From Acidobacteriaceae bacterium (GTDB lineage: Bacteria > Acidobacteriota > Terriglobia > Terriglobales > Acidobacteriaceae): DNA of 12,883 nucleotides. The stretch is from contig PLST01000408.1 in assembly GCA_003164255.1 (NCBI GenBank), positions 7,233 through 20,115 of the forward strand, given 5' to 3'. Made by a program: the position numbers and the translations under genes. The notes beneath the pieces were generated by a model. That model made no database searches, had not been told where the DNA came from, and was given only the letters and a program-made list of their open reading frames with translations. Shown one piece after another: positions 6,473 through 12,883 of the stretch (its first letter is position 1; each line of letters begins with the position of its first letter).

Positions 6473-7156
6473 ATGAGTATCGAACGAATTCTCTGTCTTG
6501 CAAACTCCTACAAGCACGATCACCGCTGCGTTGCTGGTATCAGTCTTGTCACAAATAAATGGGTTCGACTGGTTGGCAAGCAGATCCCCGGCTGCCTTAC
6601 CTTTAAGGAGACCTGCTACTCGGACGGCAAGCCTGCTGCGCTTCTCGATGTGTTTGAAGCCGAGCTTGACGAGAAGTGCGGGTCCAACGCTCATCCGGAG
6701 GACGTTTTTGTAACGGCAGAGCCCTGGCGCCAGGTCCGCCGATTCGACCGGCCGGAAGACACACGGTTTCTCGCCGACTACACGAGCAAGAAACCTGCAG
6801 TGCTCGAGGGGTATGGAGACAGGGTCTATGGCCGCAAGATTGAGTCAGCTCCGGTTGGGACATCGCTTGAACTCATCCACCCGGAAAATCTGTGGTGGTG
6901 GGTCCGCGAAGAAAAGGGCAAGCGCAAGAACCGCGCTATCTTTCGCGTAGGTAGCGTTGTGCGAGCCTGCTACGATCTGGCTGTAACCGACCCTGTCTGG
7001 CTCGATCAACTGAAGCTCCTACCTGCCGGAATTTATCCCAACGCTCTCTTCTTCAAAGGCAAGCTCCCGCGAACGCTGCTCACCGTGAGCCTGAGCGAAC
7101 CATTTGAAGGTTTCCATTACAAGTTGGTTGCGGGAGTGGTGAACGTGACTGATTGA
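6473..7156 (+). CDS. Dual OB-fold (DuOB-like) domain protein
   Basis: This 227-residue protein has no signal peptide or membrane span and is rich in beta strands. I assign it to the dual-OB domain type, which I recall as appearing next to DUF488 genes; the recall is unchecked. Visible features are the opening MSIERILCLANSYKHDHRCVA with Cys8, His15, His17 and Cys19. These are followed by GISLVTNKWVRLVG (22-35), FEAELDEKC (61-69), a central LIHPENLWWWVREEKGK (134-150), and a second strand-rich half FRVGSVVRACYDLAVTDP (157-174). OB folds usually bind single-stranded nucleic acid or oligonucleotides, so a nucleic-acid-binding partner for the DUF488 pair is plausible. The gene starts 28 bp after the second DUF488 stop in a very AT-rich gap and lacks an obvious Shine-Dalgarno. 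Translation signals therefore differ from its neighbours. It ends 63 bp before ruvB. Confidence 0.8.
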   Translation: MSIERILCLANSYKHDHRCVAGISLVTNKWVRLVGKQIPGCLTFKETCYSDGKPAALLDVFEAELDEKCGSNAHPEDVFVTAEPWRQVRRFDRPEDTRFLADYTSKKPAVLEGYGDRVYGRKIESAPVGTSLELIHPENLWWWVREEKGKRKNRAIFRVGSVVRACYDLAVTDPVWLDQLKLLPAGIYPNALFFKGKLPRTLLTVSLSEPFEGFHYKLVAGVVNVTD

Positions 7157-7180
7157 ACGAATTCACCCTATATACCGCCT

Positions 7181-7194
7181 GTTGCAGTCGCAAC
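7181..7194. repeat. Short inverted repeat overlapping the ruvB -35
   Basis: GTTGC and GCAAC form a perfect 5-bp stem around the loop AGTC. The left arm overlaps the proposed ruvB -35 hexamer. It could be an operator half-site pair or chance; no U-tract follows, so it is not a convincing terminator for the dual-OB gene. Confidence 0.3.
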
Positions 7195-7210
7195 CCCGGC
7201 CCGCTACACT
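7182..7210 (+). promoter_or_regulatory. Candidate promoter of ruvB, nearly leaderless
   Basis: TTGCAG (7182-7187), a 17-nt spacer and TACACT (7205-7210, within GCTACACT) precede the ruvB ATG by 9 nt. This is the same -10 sequence and the same distance as at the GH43 gene. There is no Shine-Dalgarno between the box and the ATG, as expected if the transcript has almost no leader. Confidence 0.45.
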
Positions 7211-7219
7211 TCTTCCAGC

Positions 7220-8257
7220 ATGGCCATCGCTGGTGACAACAATCCGGAACGTCTTGTAAGCGCTGCTCGCGCCGAAGAGGAGCAGGGATTCGAACTGAAA
7301 CTGCGACCCCGGTGGCTGGGCGAATTTATTGGTCAATCGAAGGCCAAGGAACAGCTTGCGATTGCGCTGGAGGCTGCCAAATCCCGCGGCGAAGCTCTGG
7401 ACCATGTGCTGTTGTTTGGGCCGCCGGGCCTTGGCAAGACTACGCTGGCCACAATTATCGCGAACGAACTGGATGTGGGATTCCAGCAGACTTCAGGGCC
7501 TGCACTGCAGATCCAGGGGGACCTGACGGCGATTCTTACGAATTTGCGCGAGCGCCAGGTGCTGTTTCTGGATGAGATTCACCGGATGCAGCCGGTGCTG
7601 GAAGAAAAGCTGTACACGGCGCTGGAAGACTACAAGCTGGACATCATTATTGGACAGGGACCGGCGGCGCGCACCCACGTGATGGAGCTTCGGCCGTTCA
7701 CGTTTGTGGGAGCGACGACGCGGCCGGGGCTGCTGTCGTCGCCACTGCGGTCGCGGTTTGGGATTCTGCTGAGGCTGGAGTTCTACACGGAAGAGGAGCT
7801 TCGGGTGATTGTGACGCGCTCGGCCGAGGTGATGCAGATCCCGATCGACGAGGACGGCGCTGCGGAGATTGCACTTCGCTCGCGCGGCACACCGCGCATT
7901 GCGAACCGGCTGCTGCGGCGCGTGCGTGATTTTGCGCAGGTACGCGGTTCGGGGACGATTGACCGTCCGACCGCCAACGCTGCCCTGGCTATGCTTGAAG
8001 TGGATGCGCACGGGTTCGACGAGATTGACCGGCGCCTGATGCTGACAATAATCCAGAAGTACGATGGCGGCCCTGTGGGCCTGGGCACGCTAGCCGCAAC
8101 ACTTGCCGAAGAGGAAGACGCGCTCGAAGAAGTGTACGAGCCGTTTCTCATCCAGATTGGCTTTCTGGATCGCACACCACGAGGACGCGTTGCCACGCGC
8201 CTTGCCTACGAACACTTCGGCCTGGCCTTGCCAAGCCGCCAGACGCCGCTTTTCTAG
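7220..8257 (+). CDS. ruvB: Holliday junction branch-migration ATPase RuvB
   Basis: This AAA+ motor drives RuvA-bound Holliday junctions during recombinational repair as a hexameric ring. At 345 residues the length is normal. Motifs in order are Walker A GPPGLGKT (67-74), a Walker B region VLFLDEIHR (114-122), and sensor 1 GATTRPG (164-170). The arginine-finger region PLRSRFG (175-181) and the sensor-2 region RGTPRIANRLLRRVRDFAQV (221-240) follow. The C-terminal winged-helix domain contains the usual LGTLAATLAEEEDALEEVYEPFL-type segment and ends with GFLDRTPRGRVAT. All catalytic residues are present. ruvA and ruvC are not in the window, so this is not the classical ruvABC cluster. A redoxin gene follows after 12 bp and is likely co-transcribed. 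Confidence 0.98.
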   Translation: MAIAGDNNPERLVSAARAEEEQGFELKLRPRWLGEFIGQSKAKEQLAIALEAAKSRGEALDHVLLFGPPGLGKTTLATIIANELDVGFQQTSGPALQIQGDLTAILTNLRERQVLFLDEIHRMQPVLEEKLYTALEDYKLDIIIGQGPAARTHVMELRPFTFVGATTRPGLLSSPLRSRFGILLRLEFYTEEELRVIVTRSAEVMQIPIDEDGAAEIALRSRGTPRIANRLLRRVRDFAQVRGSGTIDRPTANAALAMLEVDAHGFDEIDRRLMLTIIQKYDGGPVGLGTLAATLAEEEDALEEVYEPFLIQIGFLDRTPRGRVATRLAYEHFGLALPSRQTPLF

Positions 8258-8262
8258 AGGAG
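8257..8262 (+). promoter_or_regulatory. Ribosome binding site of the redoxin gene, overlapping the ruvB stop
   Basis: GAGGAG lies 7 nt before the ATG at 8270 and shares its first base with the last base of the ruvB TAG. This is a strong Shine-Dalgarno and supports translation of the redoxin gene from a ruvB-containing transcript. Confidence 0.7.
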
Positions 8263-8269
8263 TATTTCC

Positions 8270-8827
8270 ATGGCTCAAACTGCATCGACCATGCTCGCAC
8301 TGGGAACCGCTGCTCCGAACTTTGTACTGCCCGAGGTGGTGAGCGGGAAGACGGTGAGCTGCGATGATTTCCGTGGCAAAAAGGGATTGCTGGTGATGTT
8401 CATCTGCGCGCACTGCCCCTTCGTGAAGCACATCAATGAAGAACTGGCGAAGCTCGGCAAAGACTATGCTGGGCAAACGCTGGGGATTGTGGCCATCAGT
8501 TCGAATGATGTAAGTACGCACCCGGCGGACAGCCCTGCGGGCATGAAGCAGCAGGCCGAGACGTTTGGATTTGTCTTCAACTATCTCTACGACGAGACGC
8601 AGTCCGCGGCCCATGCATACGATGCCGCGTGCACGCCGGATTTTTATCTGTTCGATGCCGATTTCAAGCTGGCGTATCGAGGGCAATTCGATGCGAGCCG
8701 GCCGGGAAACGGAGTTCCTGTGACGGGGAAGGATTTGCGCGCTGCGATTGACACGGTGCTTGCGGGTGGGAAGGTTCCTGAGGAACAGAGCCCGTCGATT
8801 GGGTGCAATATCAAGTGGAAGGCGTAG
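8270..8827 (+). CDS. Thioredoxin-fold / redoxin (AhpC-TSA-like) protein
   Basis: This 185-residue cytoplasmic protein (no signal peptide) belongs to the redoxin family related to peroxiredoxins and thioredoxins. The fold can be followed from GTAAPNFVLPEV (12-23), typical of AhpC/TSA-type proteins, to FRGKKGLLVMFICAHCPFVK (34-53). The latter carries a CXXC active site, Cys46-Ala-His-Cys49. IVAISSNDVSTHPADSP (73-89) and DAACTPDFYLFD (118-129, with a cis-Pro region and Cys121) follow. The end SIGCNIKWK (176-184) with Cys179 is usual for this uncharacterised family, often labelled thioredoxin family protein. A thiol-disulfide reductase or peroxidase role is likely, but the substrate is unknown. 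The strong GAGGAG site and 12-bp spacing indicate an operon with ruvB. Confidence 0.93.
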   Translation: MAQTASTMLALGTAAPNFVLPEVVSGKTVSCDDFRGKKGLLVMFICAHCPFVKHINEELAKLGKDYAGQTLGIVAISSNDVSTHPADSPAGMKQQAETFGFVFNYLYDETQSAAHAYDAACTPDFYLFDADFKLAYRGQFDASRPGNGVPVTGKDLRAAIDTVLAGGKVPEEQSPSIGCNIKWKA

Positions 8828-8895
8828 TCAGAATGTGCCGACACAGAGTCTTCGGTCCCAGAAGTTCATTGGATAAGTTGCGAAGAGCAACCGCA

Positions 8896-8929
8896 GATCC
8901 TTCGACTCGCTACGCTCGCTCAGGATGAC
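8896..8929. repeat. Intergenic dispersed-repeat-like element between convergent genes
   Basis: The 34-bp stretch begins GATCCTTCGACTCGC and ends CTCAGGATGACG-like. ATCCT (8897-8901) and AGGAT (8922-8926) form outer inverted arms, and CTCGCT occurs twice in the core (8906-8911 and 8915-8920). I recognise this sequence type (on the other strand, CATCCTGAGCGAGC...GTCGAAGGATC) as one that recurs between genes in Acidobacteria genomes; I could not verify copy number. It lies in the 123-bp gap between the ends of the redoxin and DUF885 genes. It could be a REP-like mobile element or assist transcript ending. Confidence 0.55.
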
Positions 8930-8950
8930 GGTCCGTTTTGATATGAGTTT

Positions 8951-10711
8951 CTAGAGCGTTGGCGAGTCGTCTCCCAGCATGGCTTCGCGGACGATTTTGA
9001 TCGGGGGGAATCCCTGCTTGAGGAAGTCGTCGTGGAACTTTTCAAGCGAGAAGGCGGCTCCTTGTTTTTTCTTCATGTCTTCGCGGAGCTTCATGATCTC
9101 GAGCTTGCCGAGCGTGTAGTAGAGATAGGTAGGATCGCCGGCGCCGCGCTTGGTTTCGACGATGGCGTTTTCCCTTGATTGAAAGCCTTCCTTCTGGAAG
9201 AAGTCTTCGGCCTGCTCGATGGTCATGTTTCCGGTGTGCATTTGAATGCCAACGATGAAGCGGGCATTGCGGAGCAGCGCGTCCTGCAACTGGCCAAGGC
9301 GCAGGAACTTTGCATCGCGCTCGTTCTTGGCGCCAACTCCGGGTTGGCCGTAGCCTTCATCAAGCATCATCTGTTCGCAATAGTGCGCCCAGCCTTCGAC
9401 ATCGGTATTGGCGCCCAGCAGTTTGCGCACCTTGCTTGGAGCCTGCGGGAGCCAAAGGAACTGAATGTAGTGACCTGGAAAGGCTTCGTGCACGGCGGTG
9501 GAGACCACTGTGCCGATGTTGAATCCGTGCATGTAGCCGTCGACCTCGGCGGGCGTCATTGTGGCGTCGGGCAGCGTGACGTTGAAGTAGGCTTCAGTAG
9601 CGTGGGTCTCGTATGGGCCGGGGGTATCCATGCTCGCAGTGGTGGTAGCACGCATGAAGGGGGGAGTCTCCTCCAGGGTTGGCAGCACCTCAGACGGGAT
9701 GGTGACGATGTGATGGGTGCGAATGAAACTGGTGAGGCCGGAGAACGTTGAGCGGAACGCGTCCAGAAGGTGATCGGGAGCGGGGTGGTTTTCACCGAGT
9801 TCCTGCAGCACTTCGGCGGGAGTTTTATTCGGTTCGAGCTCATGAGCCACTTGCTTGAAGTGGTCCTGGTTTTTGCGCATGTCAGCCCAGCCGATTTCGA
9901 GGAGCTTGTCGAGGGGAATGTCGACCATCTCGTCGTACTTCAATTTGTCGCGAAAGGTCTGCGCGCCAATGCGGAAGTCGCCCTTCGAACGGGGTAACAG
10001 GTCTGCTTTCAGCCAGCCGAGATAATTGCCGAGGGCCACGATGACGGCAGCGTTCGATTGCGCGAACTGTGCTTTGAGCTGAGGATCGCGGGCTTCGGCA
10101 AAAGCTGAGGGGACGTCGTGCTGAAAGAAGTCGACGATGCCGGGCAACTGTTCGATGGCAATTTCGGTGAAGATGCGCGGTGGGTTTTTGAGGTTGGCGC
10201 GCGCCTCGACGAGCAGGGTGGGCATTTGCTTTTCGCGGGCAATGAGTGAACGGAGCCGATCGTCAGGCGAGGCGAACTTGCGCTCCATCAAAGCGAATGC
10301 CGCGCTCGCACAGGTGCTGGAATAAGTGTCAGCGTTCTTTTCCCAGGGGCGGATGGTCTCGAGCTCCAAAAGTTGGGAGTGGATGCTGGCGAGCACAATT
10401 TCGCGATCGCTTCGGGGGACAAAATCTGCGGCGTCATCGCCGGGATGAATTGCCTGGATGCGCGCCTCAAATTGCTTGAGTGAAGCAATCTCAGCGTCGA
10501 TATTGGCGCGCGAGTAGTCTTCGAGTTGCGCGTCATATTGGTGAAATCCGGTCAGGGTGCCACCGGTTGGGCCGTAGTGAAAGACGACCTGCTCAAAATA
10601 TTCGTCTGTTGCTTTGGCGAACTGCTGCTTCCAGTCTTCAGTCGCGGCGAGCGCAGGGATCGCGGCCGACATGGCAACTGCAATGGCAAGGATGGACATT
10701 GTTAATTTCAT
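8951..10711 (-). CDS. Secreted DUF885 family metallopeptidase-like protein
   Basis: This 586-residue protein starts with a Sec signal peptide (MKLTMSILAIAVAMSAAIPALA, likely cut near residue 22-23), so it should act in the periplasm or outside the cell. The mature part is a long helical domain typical of DUF885 (PF05960). The predicted zinc site is VHEAFPGHY: His408-Glu409 and His414. A possible further acidic ligand is in VEGWAHYCEQM (Glu439 or Glu446), the usual DUF885 arrangement. The family is grouped with zinc metallopeptidases; the natural substrate is not known, and peptide or dipeptide cleavage is the best guess. The ATG is preceded by AGAGGA (10720-10715). The gene begins 22 bp after mfd on the same strand, so the two are probably co-transcribed. 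Confidence 0.93.
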   Translation of the reverse strand: MKLTMSILAIAVAMSAAIPALAATEDWKQQFAKATDEYFEQVVFHYGPTGGTLTGFHQYDAQLEDYSRANIDAEIASLKQFEARIQAIHPGDDAADFVPRSDREIVLASIHSQLLELETIRPWEKNADTYSSTCASAAFALMERKFASPDDRLRSLIAREKQMPTLLVEARANLKNPPRIFTEIAIEQLPGIVDFFQHDVPSAFAEARDPQLKAQFAQSNAAVIVALGNYLGWLKADLLPRSKGDFRIGAQTFRDKLKYDEMVDIPLDKLLEIGWADMRKNQDHFKQVAHELEPNKTPAEVLQELGENHPAPDHLLDAFRSTFSGLTSFIRTHHIVTIPSEVLPTLEETPPFMRATTTASMDTPGPYETHATEAYFNVTLPDATMTPAEVDGYMHGFNIGTVVSTAVHEAFPGHYIQFLWLPQAPSKVRKLLGANTDVEGWAHYCEQMMLDEGYGQPGVGAKNERDAKFLRLGQLQDALLRNARFIVGIQMHTGNMTIEQAEDFFQKEGFQSRENAIVETKRGAGDPTYLYYTLGKLEIMKLREDMKKKQGAAFSLEKFHDDFLKQGFPPIKIVREAMLGDDSPTL

Positions 10712-10714
10712 GAT

Positions 10715-10720
10715 TCCTCT
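10715..10720 (-). promoter_or_regulatory. Ribosome binding site of the DUF885 gene
   Basis: AGAGGA on the minus strand lies inside the 22-bp mfd-DUF885 gap, 3 nt before the ATG at 10711. It fixes this ATG as the start, which also yields a complete signal peptide. Confidence 0.65.
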
Positions 10721-10733
10721 TTGTTGCAGGCTG

Positions 10734-12883
10734 TTATGCGCCTACGGGTGTTGGTGCCAGTTTTTCAAGCAATTCGTGAATCTCCAAGAGAATCTCATCG
10801 GGCCTGGTAGCGGCGAGGGGAAACTTCAACATTCCCTGCGGCGTGAACTGCGCGCCGCGTTTGGCGTTTCGCGCAACCAGACGCATGAGATGCTCAGGAT
10901 CGACGGAGGCATTCTCCATAAAGCGAATCTGGAGCTCGGAGCGCTTGCGATCGATCTGGGCAATGCCCAAGCGCTCGCTCTCGAGGCGGAGACGCGCGGC
11001 CTCAAGCAGGTAGACAGTGGCATCGGGCGGTGCACCATAGCGGTCTTCGAGTTCGGCGCGCACTTCGTCGATGGCGGAGTCGCTGGCCGTTCCCGCGATC
11101 TTCTTGTAGAGGCGGAGGCGCTGATTTTCTTCGGGCACGTAACTCTCGTCGATGCGGAGAGCGATGCCGAGGTTGAGTTGGGTGGCGGGGCGCTCCTCAC
11201 TGCTTTCGCCCTTCATCTCCTTGACAGCAGCCTCGAGCATGGAGGTATAGAGTTCGAATCCCACCGCCTCAATGTGTCCGCTTTGTTCGCCGCCGAGCAT
11301 GTTGCCGGCACCGCGCAGCTCGAGGTCGAGCGCGGCAATTTTGAAGCCTGCGCCAAGGTCGCTGAACTCCTTGAGGGCAGCGAGTCTTCTTCGCGCGATT
11401 TCGGTTAGTTCATTTTCAGGCGGAATGAGGAGATAGGCATAGGCGCGACGGTTGGACCTGCCGACGCGGCCGCGCAACTGGTAGAGCTCGCTGAGGCCGT
11501 GACGGTCAGCGCGATTGATGAGGATGGTATTTGCGAGGGGAATGTCGAGGCCGTTCTCAATGATGGTGGTGGCGACGAGCACATCAAACTCATGGCGCAT
11601 GAAGGCCAGCATGACGCGCTCGAGCTCAGTTTCATTGAGCTGGCCATGGCCTACGCCGACGCGCGCGGAAGGGACGAGCTCCTGAATGCGGGAGGCAATT
11701 TCGTAGATGGATTCAACGCGATTGTGGACGAAGTAGACTTGGCCGCCGCGTTCCAATTCCATTTCAACGGCGGAGCGCACGATTTTTTCATCGAACTTGG
11801 CCACCACGGTTTGAATGGCCATGCGATCCTTGGGCGGTGTTTCGATGACGCTCATGTCGCGCAGGCCGACGAGCGACATGTGGAGGGTGCGCGGAATCGG
11901 CGTAGCACTCATGGCGAGCACGTCAATCTCCTTGCGCATCTGCTTGAGCCGCTCCTTGTGGCGGACGCCGAAACGCTGCTCTTCATCGACGACGAGAAGG
12001 CCAAGGTCCTGGAACTTGATGTCCTTGGAAAGAATGCGGTGGGTGCCAATGAGAATGTCGACCTTGCCGGTTTCAACGCGCTCGACAATCGACTTCTGCT
12101 CCTTGGCCGTGCGGAAACGCGAAATCATTTCGATGTTGATGGGGAACTGGGCGAACCTTTTTTTGAAGGTCTCAAAGTGCTGAAAGCTGAGGACGGTAGT
12201 GGGCGTGAGCACGGCGACCTGTTTGCCATCCTGCACTGCCTTGAATGCCGCACGCATGGCGACTTCAGTTTTGCCGTAGCCCACATCGCCGCAGAGGAGA
12301 CGGTCCATGGGCCGCGTGGACTCCATGTCGAACTTGATGGCCCTGATGGCGGATAACTGGTCTTCCGTTTCGGTGTAATCGAAGGAGCCCTCAAACTCGT
12401 GCTGGAAGTCGTTGTCTTTGGAGAAGGCATTTCCCTGAGCGGCGGTTCGCTCAGCATAGAGCTTGAGCAATTCGGCGGCCATGTCCTGCATGGCCTTGCG
12501 AACTTTCGCCTTGGTTTTGGTCCACTGCTGTGAGCCGAGCCTGCTGAGCTCAGGCGCGGGGCCAGCGTCGGTGGAGCGATATTTCTGAATGAGGTCGAGG
12601 CGCGTGAGCGGGACATACAACTTGGTCTGCTCAGCGAACTCAAGGATCATGAACTCGATGGAGAGCCCATCCTGAACAATTTCCTTGAGGCCCTGGTACT
12701 GAGCGATGCCGTGCTCGGTATGAACGACGTAGTCGCCGACGCCGAGGTCGCGAAAGTCGGAGACAAAGGCTGCAGTCTTGGATCGCTTGGGCTCGGGCCG
12801 GGCCGCGACGTCCGCATCGTCGGAGAGGTCGTTGGCTCCGAAGAGGATCAAGTTGGCCTCGGCGAAGCTGACTCCGGCCGACA
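10734..12883 (-). CDS. mfd: Transcription-repair coupling factor Mfd, C-terminal ~715 residues (5' end outside window)
   Basis: Mfd is the SF2 translocase that pushes stalled RNA polymerase off DNA and recruits UvrA to lesions. The frame is open to the right edge, so the UvrB-like N-terminal module is missing here; the TTG at 12851 is an internal codon, not a start. Seen in order: the RNA-polymerase-interacting domain (VGDYVVHTEHGIAQYQGL) and the helicase Walker A GDVGYGKT (12267-12290). These are followed by TPTTVLSFQHFETF, the DEEQ box (11976-11987), motif III SATPIPRTL, and the IIENGLDIP and QLRGRVGRS (motif VI) elements of the second RecA lobe. The DLGAGFKIAALDLELRGAGN segment comes next. 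The C-terminal regulatory domain (D7) ends PTPVGA. The gene is intact over the visible part. It is followed after 22 bp by the DUF885 peptidase gene. Confidence 0.98.
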   Translation of the reverse strand, partial: SAGVSFAEANLILFGANDLSDDADVAARPEPKRSKTAAFVSDFRDLGVGDYVVHTEHGIAQYQGLKEIVQDGLSIEFMILEFAEQTKLYVPLTRLDLIQKYRSTDAGPAPELSRLGSQQWTKTKAKVRKAMQDMAAELLKLYAERTAAQGNAFSKDNDFQHEFEGSFDYTETEDQLSAIRAIKFDMESTRPMDRLLCGDVGYGKTEVAMRAAFKAVQDGKQVAVLTPTTVLSFQHFETFKKRFAQFPINIEMISRFRTAKEQKSIVERVETGKVDILIGTHRILSKDIKFQDLGLLVVDEEQRFGVRHKERLKQMRKEIDVLAMSATPIPRTLHMSLVGLRDMSVIETPPKDRMAIQTVVAKFDEKIVRSAVEMELERGGQVYFVHNRVESIYEIASRIQELVPSARVGVGHGQLNETELERVMLAFMRHEFDVLVATTIIENGLDIPLANTILINRADRHGLSELYQLRGRVGRSNRRAYAYLLIPPENELTEIARRRLAALKEFSDLGAGFKIAALDLELRGAGNMLGGEQSGHIEAVGFELYTSMLEAAVKEMKGESSEERPATQLNLGIALRIDESYVPEENQRLRLYKKIAGTASDSAIDEVRAELEDRYGAPPDATVYLLEAARLRLESERLGIAQIDRKRSELQIRFMENASVDPEHLMRLVARNAKRGAQFTPQGMLKFPLAATRPDEILLEIHELLEKLAPTPVGA

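Noticed and set aside
8853..8874. CTTC...GAAG hairpin as a terminator of the redoxin gene
   Set aside because: The stem is four base pairs with no U-tract; not distinguishable from chance.
11499..12356. Plus-strand open frame (285 codons) opposite mfd
   Set aside because: The minus strand carries the full set of Mfd helicase motifs in this stretch; the antisense frame has no domain.
12851..12851. TTG as the start codon of mfd
   Set aside because: The frame continues to the window edge, and the sequence before it fits the interior of Mfd. The N-terminal UvrB-like module must lie outside the window.

Overview
The window looks like chromosomal DNA of a moderately GC-rich Gram-negative bacterium. 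It most likely comes from Acidobacteriota (class Terriglobia, Terriglobus/Edaphobacter/Granulicella type). This is inferred from the gene set, the base composition, the style of the promoters and an intergenic repeat of a kind I associate with that group; no single marker proves it. There are no rRNA or tRNA genes, no CRISPR array and no insertion sequence. Coding density is high. The longest gene-free stretch is about 270 bp, upstream of gyrA.

Layout. Positions 1-1804 (minus) are the N-terminal two thirds of DNA gyrase subunit A, running off the left edge. A 268-bp intergenic region follows, with a likely gyrA promoter and a perfect 16-bp AT-rich palindrome. Next is a multi-pass membrane protein resembling GT-C/PMT glycosyltransferases (2073-3284, minus). 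It is divergent from a Tat-exported family 43 glycoside hydrolase (3380-4897, plus). A small VOC/bleomycin-resistance-type protein follows (4934-5365, plus).

Positions 5477-7156 (plus) form the most interesting block: two different DUF488 proteins whose genes overlap by 61 bp out of frame, then a protein I assign to the dual-OB (DuOB-like) type. After it come ruvB (7220-8257) and, 12 bp later, a redoxin/thioredoxin-fold gene (8270-8827). A 123-bp convergent intergenic region carries an acidobacterial-type repeat. On the minus strand at the right end lies the C-terminal ~715 residues of mfd (10734-12883, running off the edge). It is followed 22 bp downstream by a secreted DUF885 metallopeptidase (8951-10711).

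How the genes fit together. Three housekeeping DNA-maintenance genes are present: gyrA for supercoiling, ruvB for Holliday-junction migration, and mfd for transcription-coupled repair. They flank accessory material. The GH43 enzyme and the membrane glycosyltransferase-like protein suit a polysaccharide-degrading soil bacterium. The DUF488-DUF488-dual-OB block looks like a small accessory operon of unknown biochemistry. Both DUF488 proteins keep the same Cys...Cys-His-Arg signature, and the third protein is predicted to bind nucleic acid, so a nucleic-acid-directed role is a reasonable but untested inference. Four gene starts share a GCTANNCT box at one of two fixed distances from the ATG. This suggests a local promoter grammar in which some genes (GH43, ruvB) are read from nearly leaderless transcripts.
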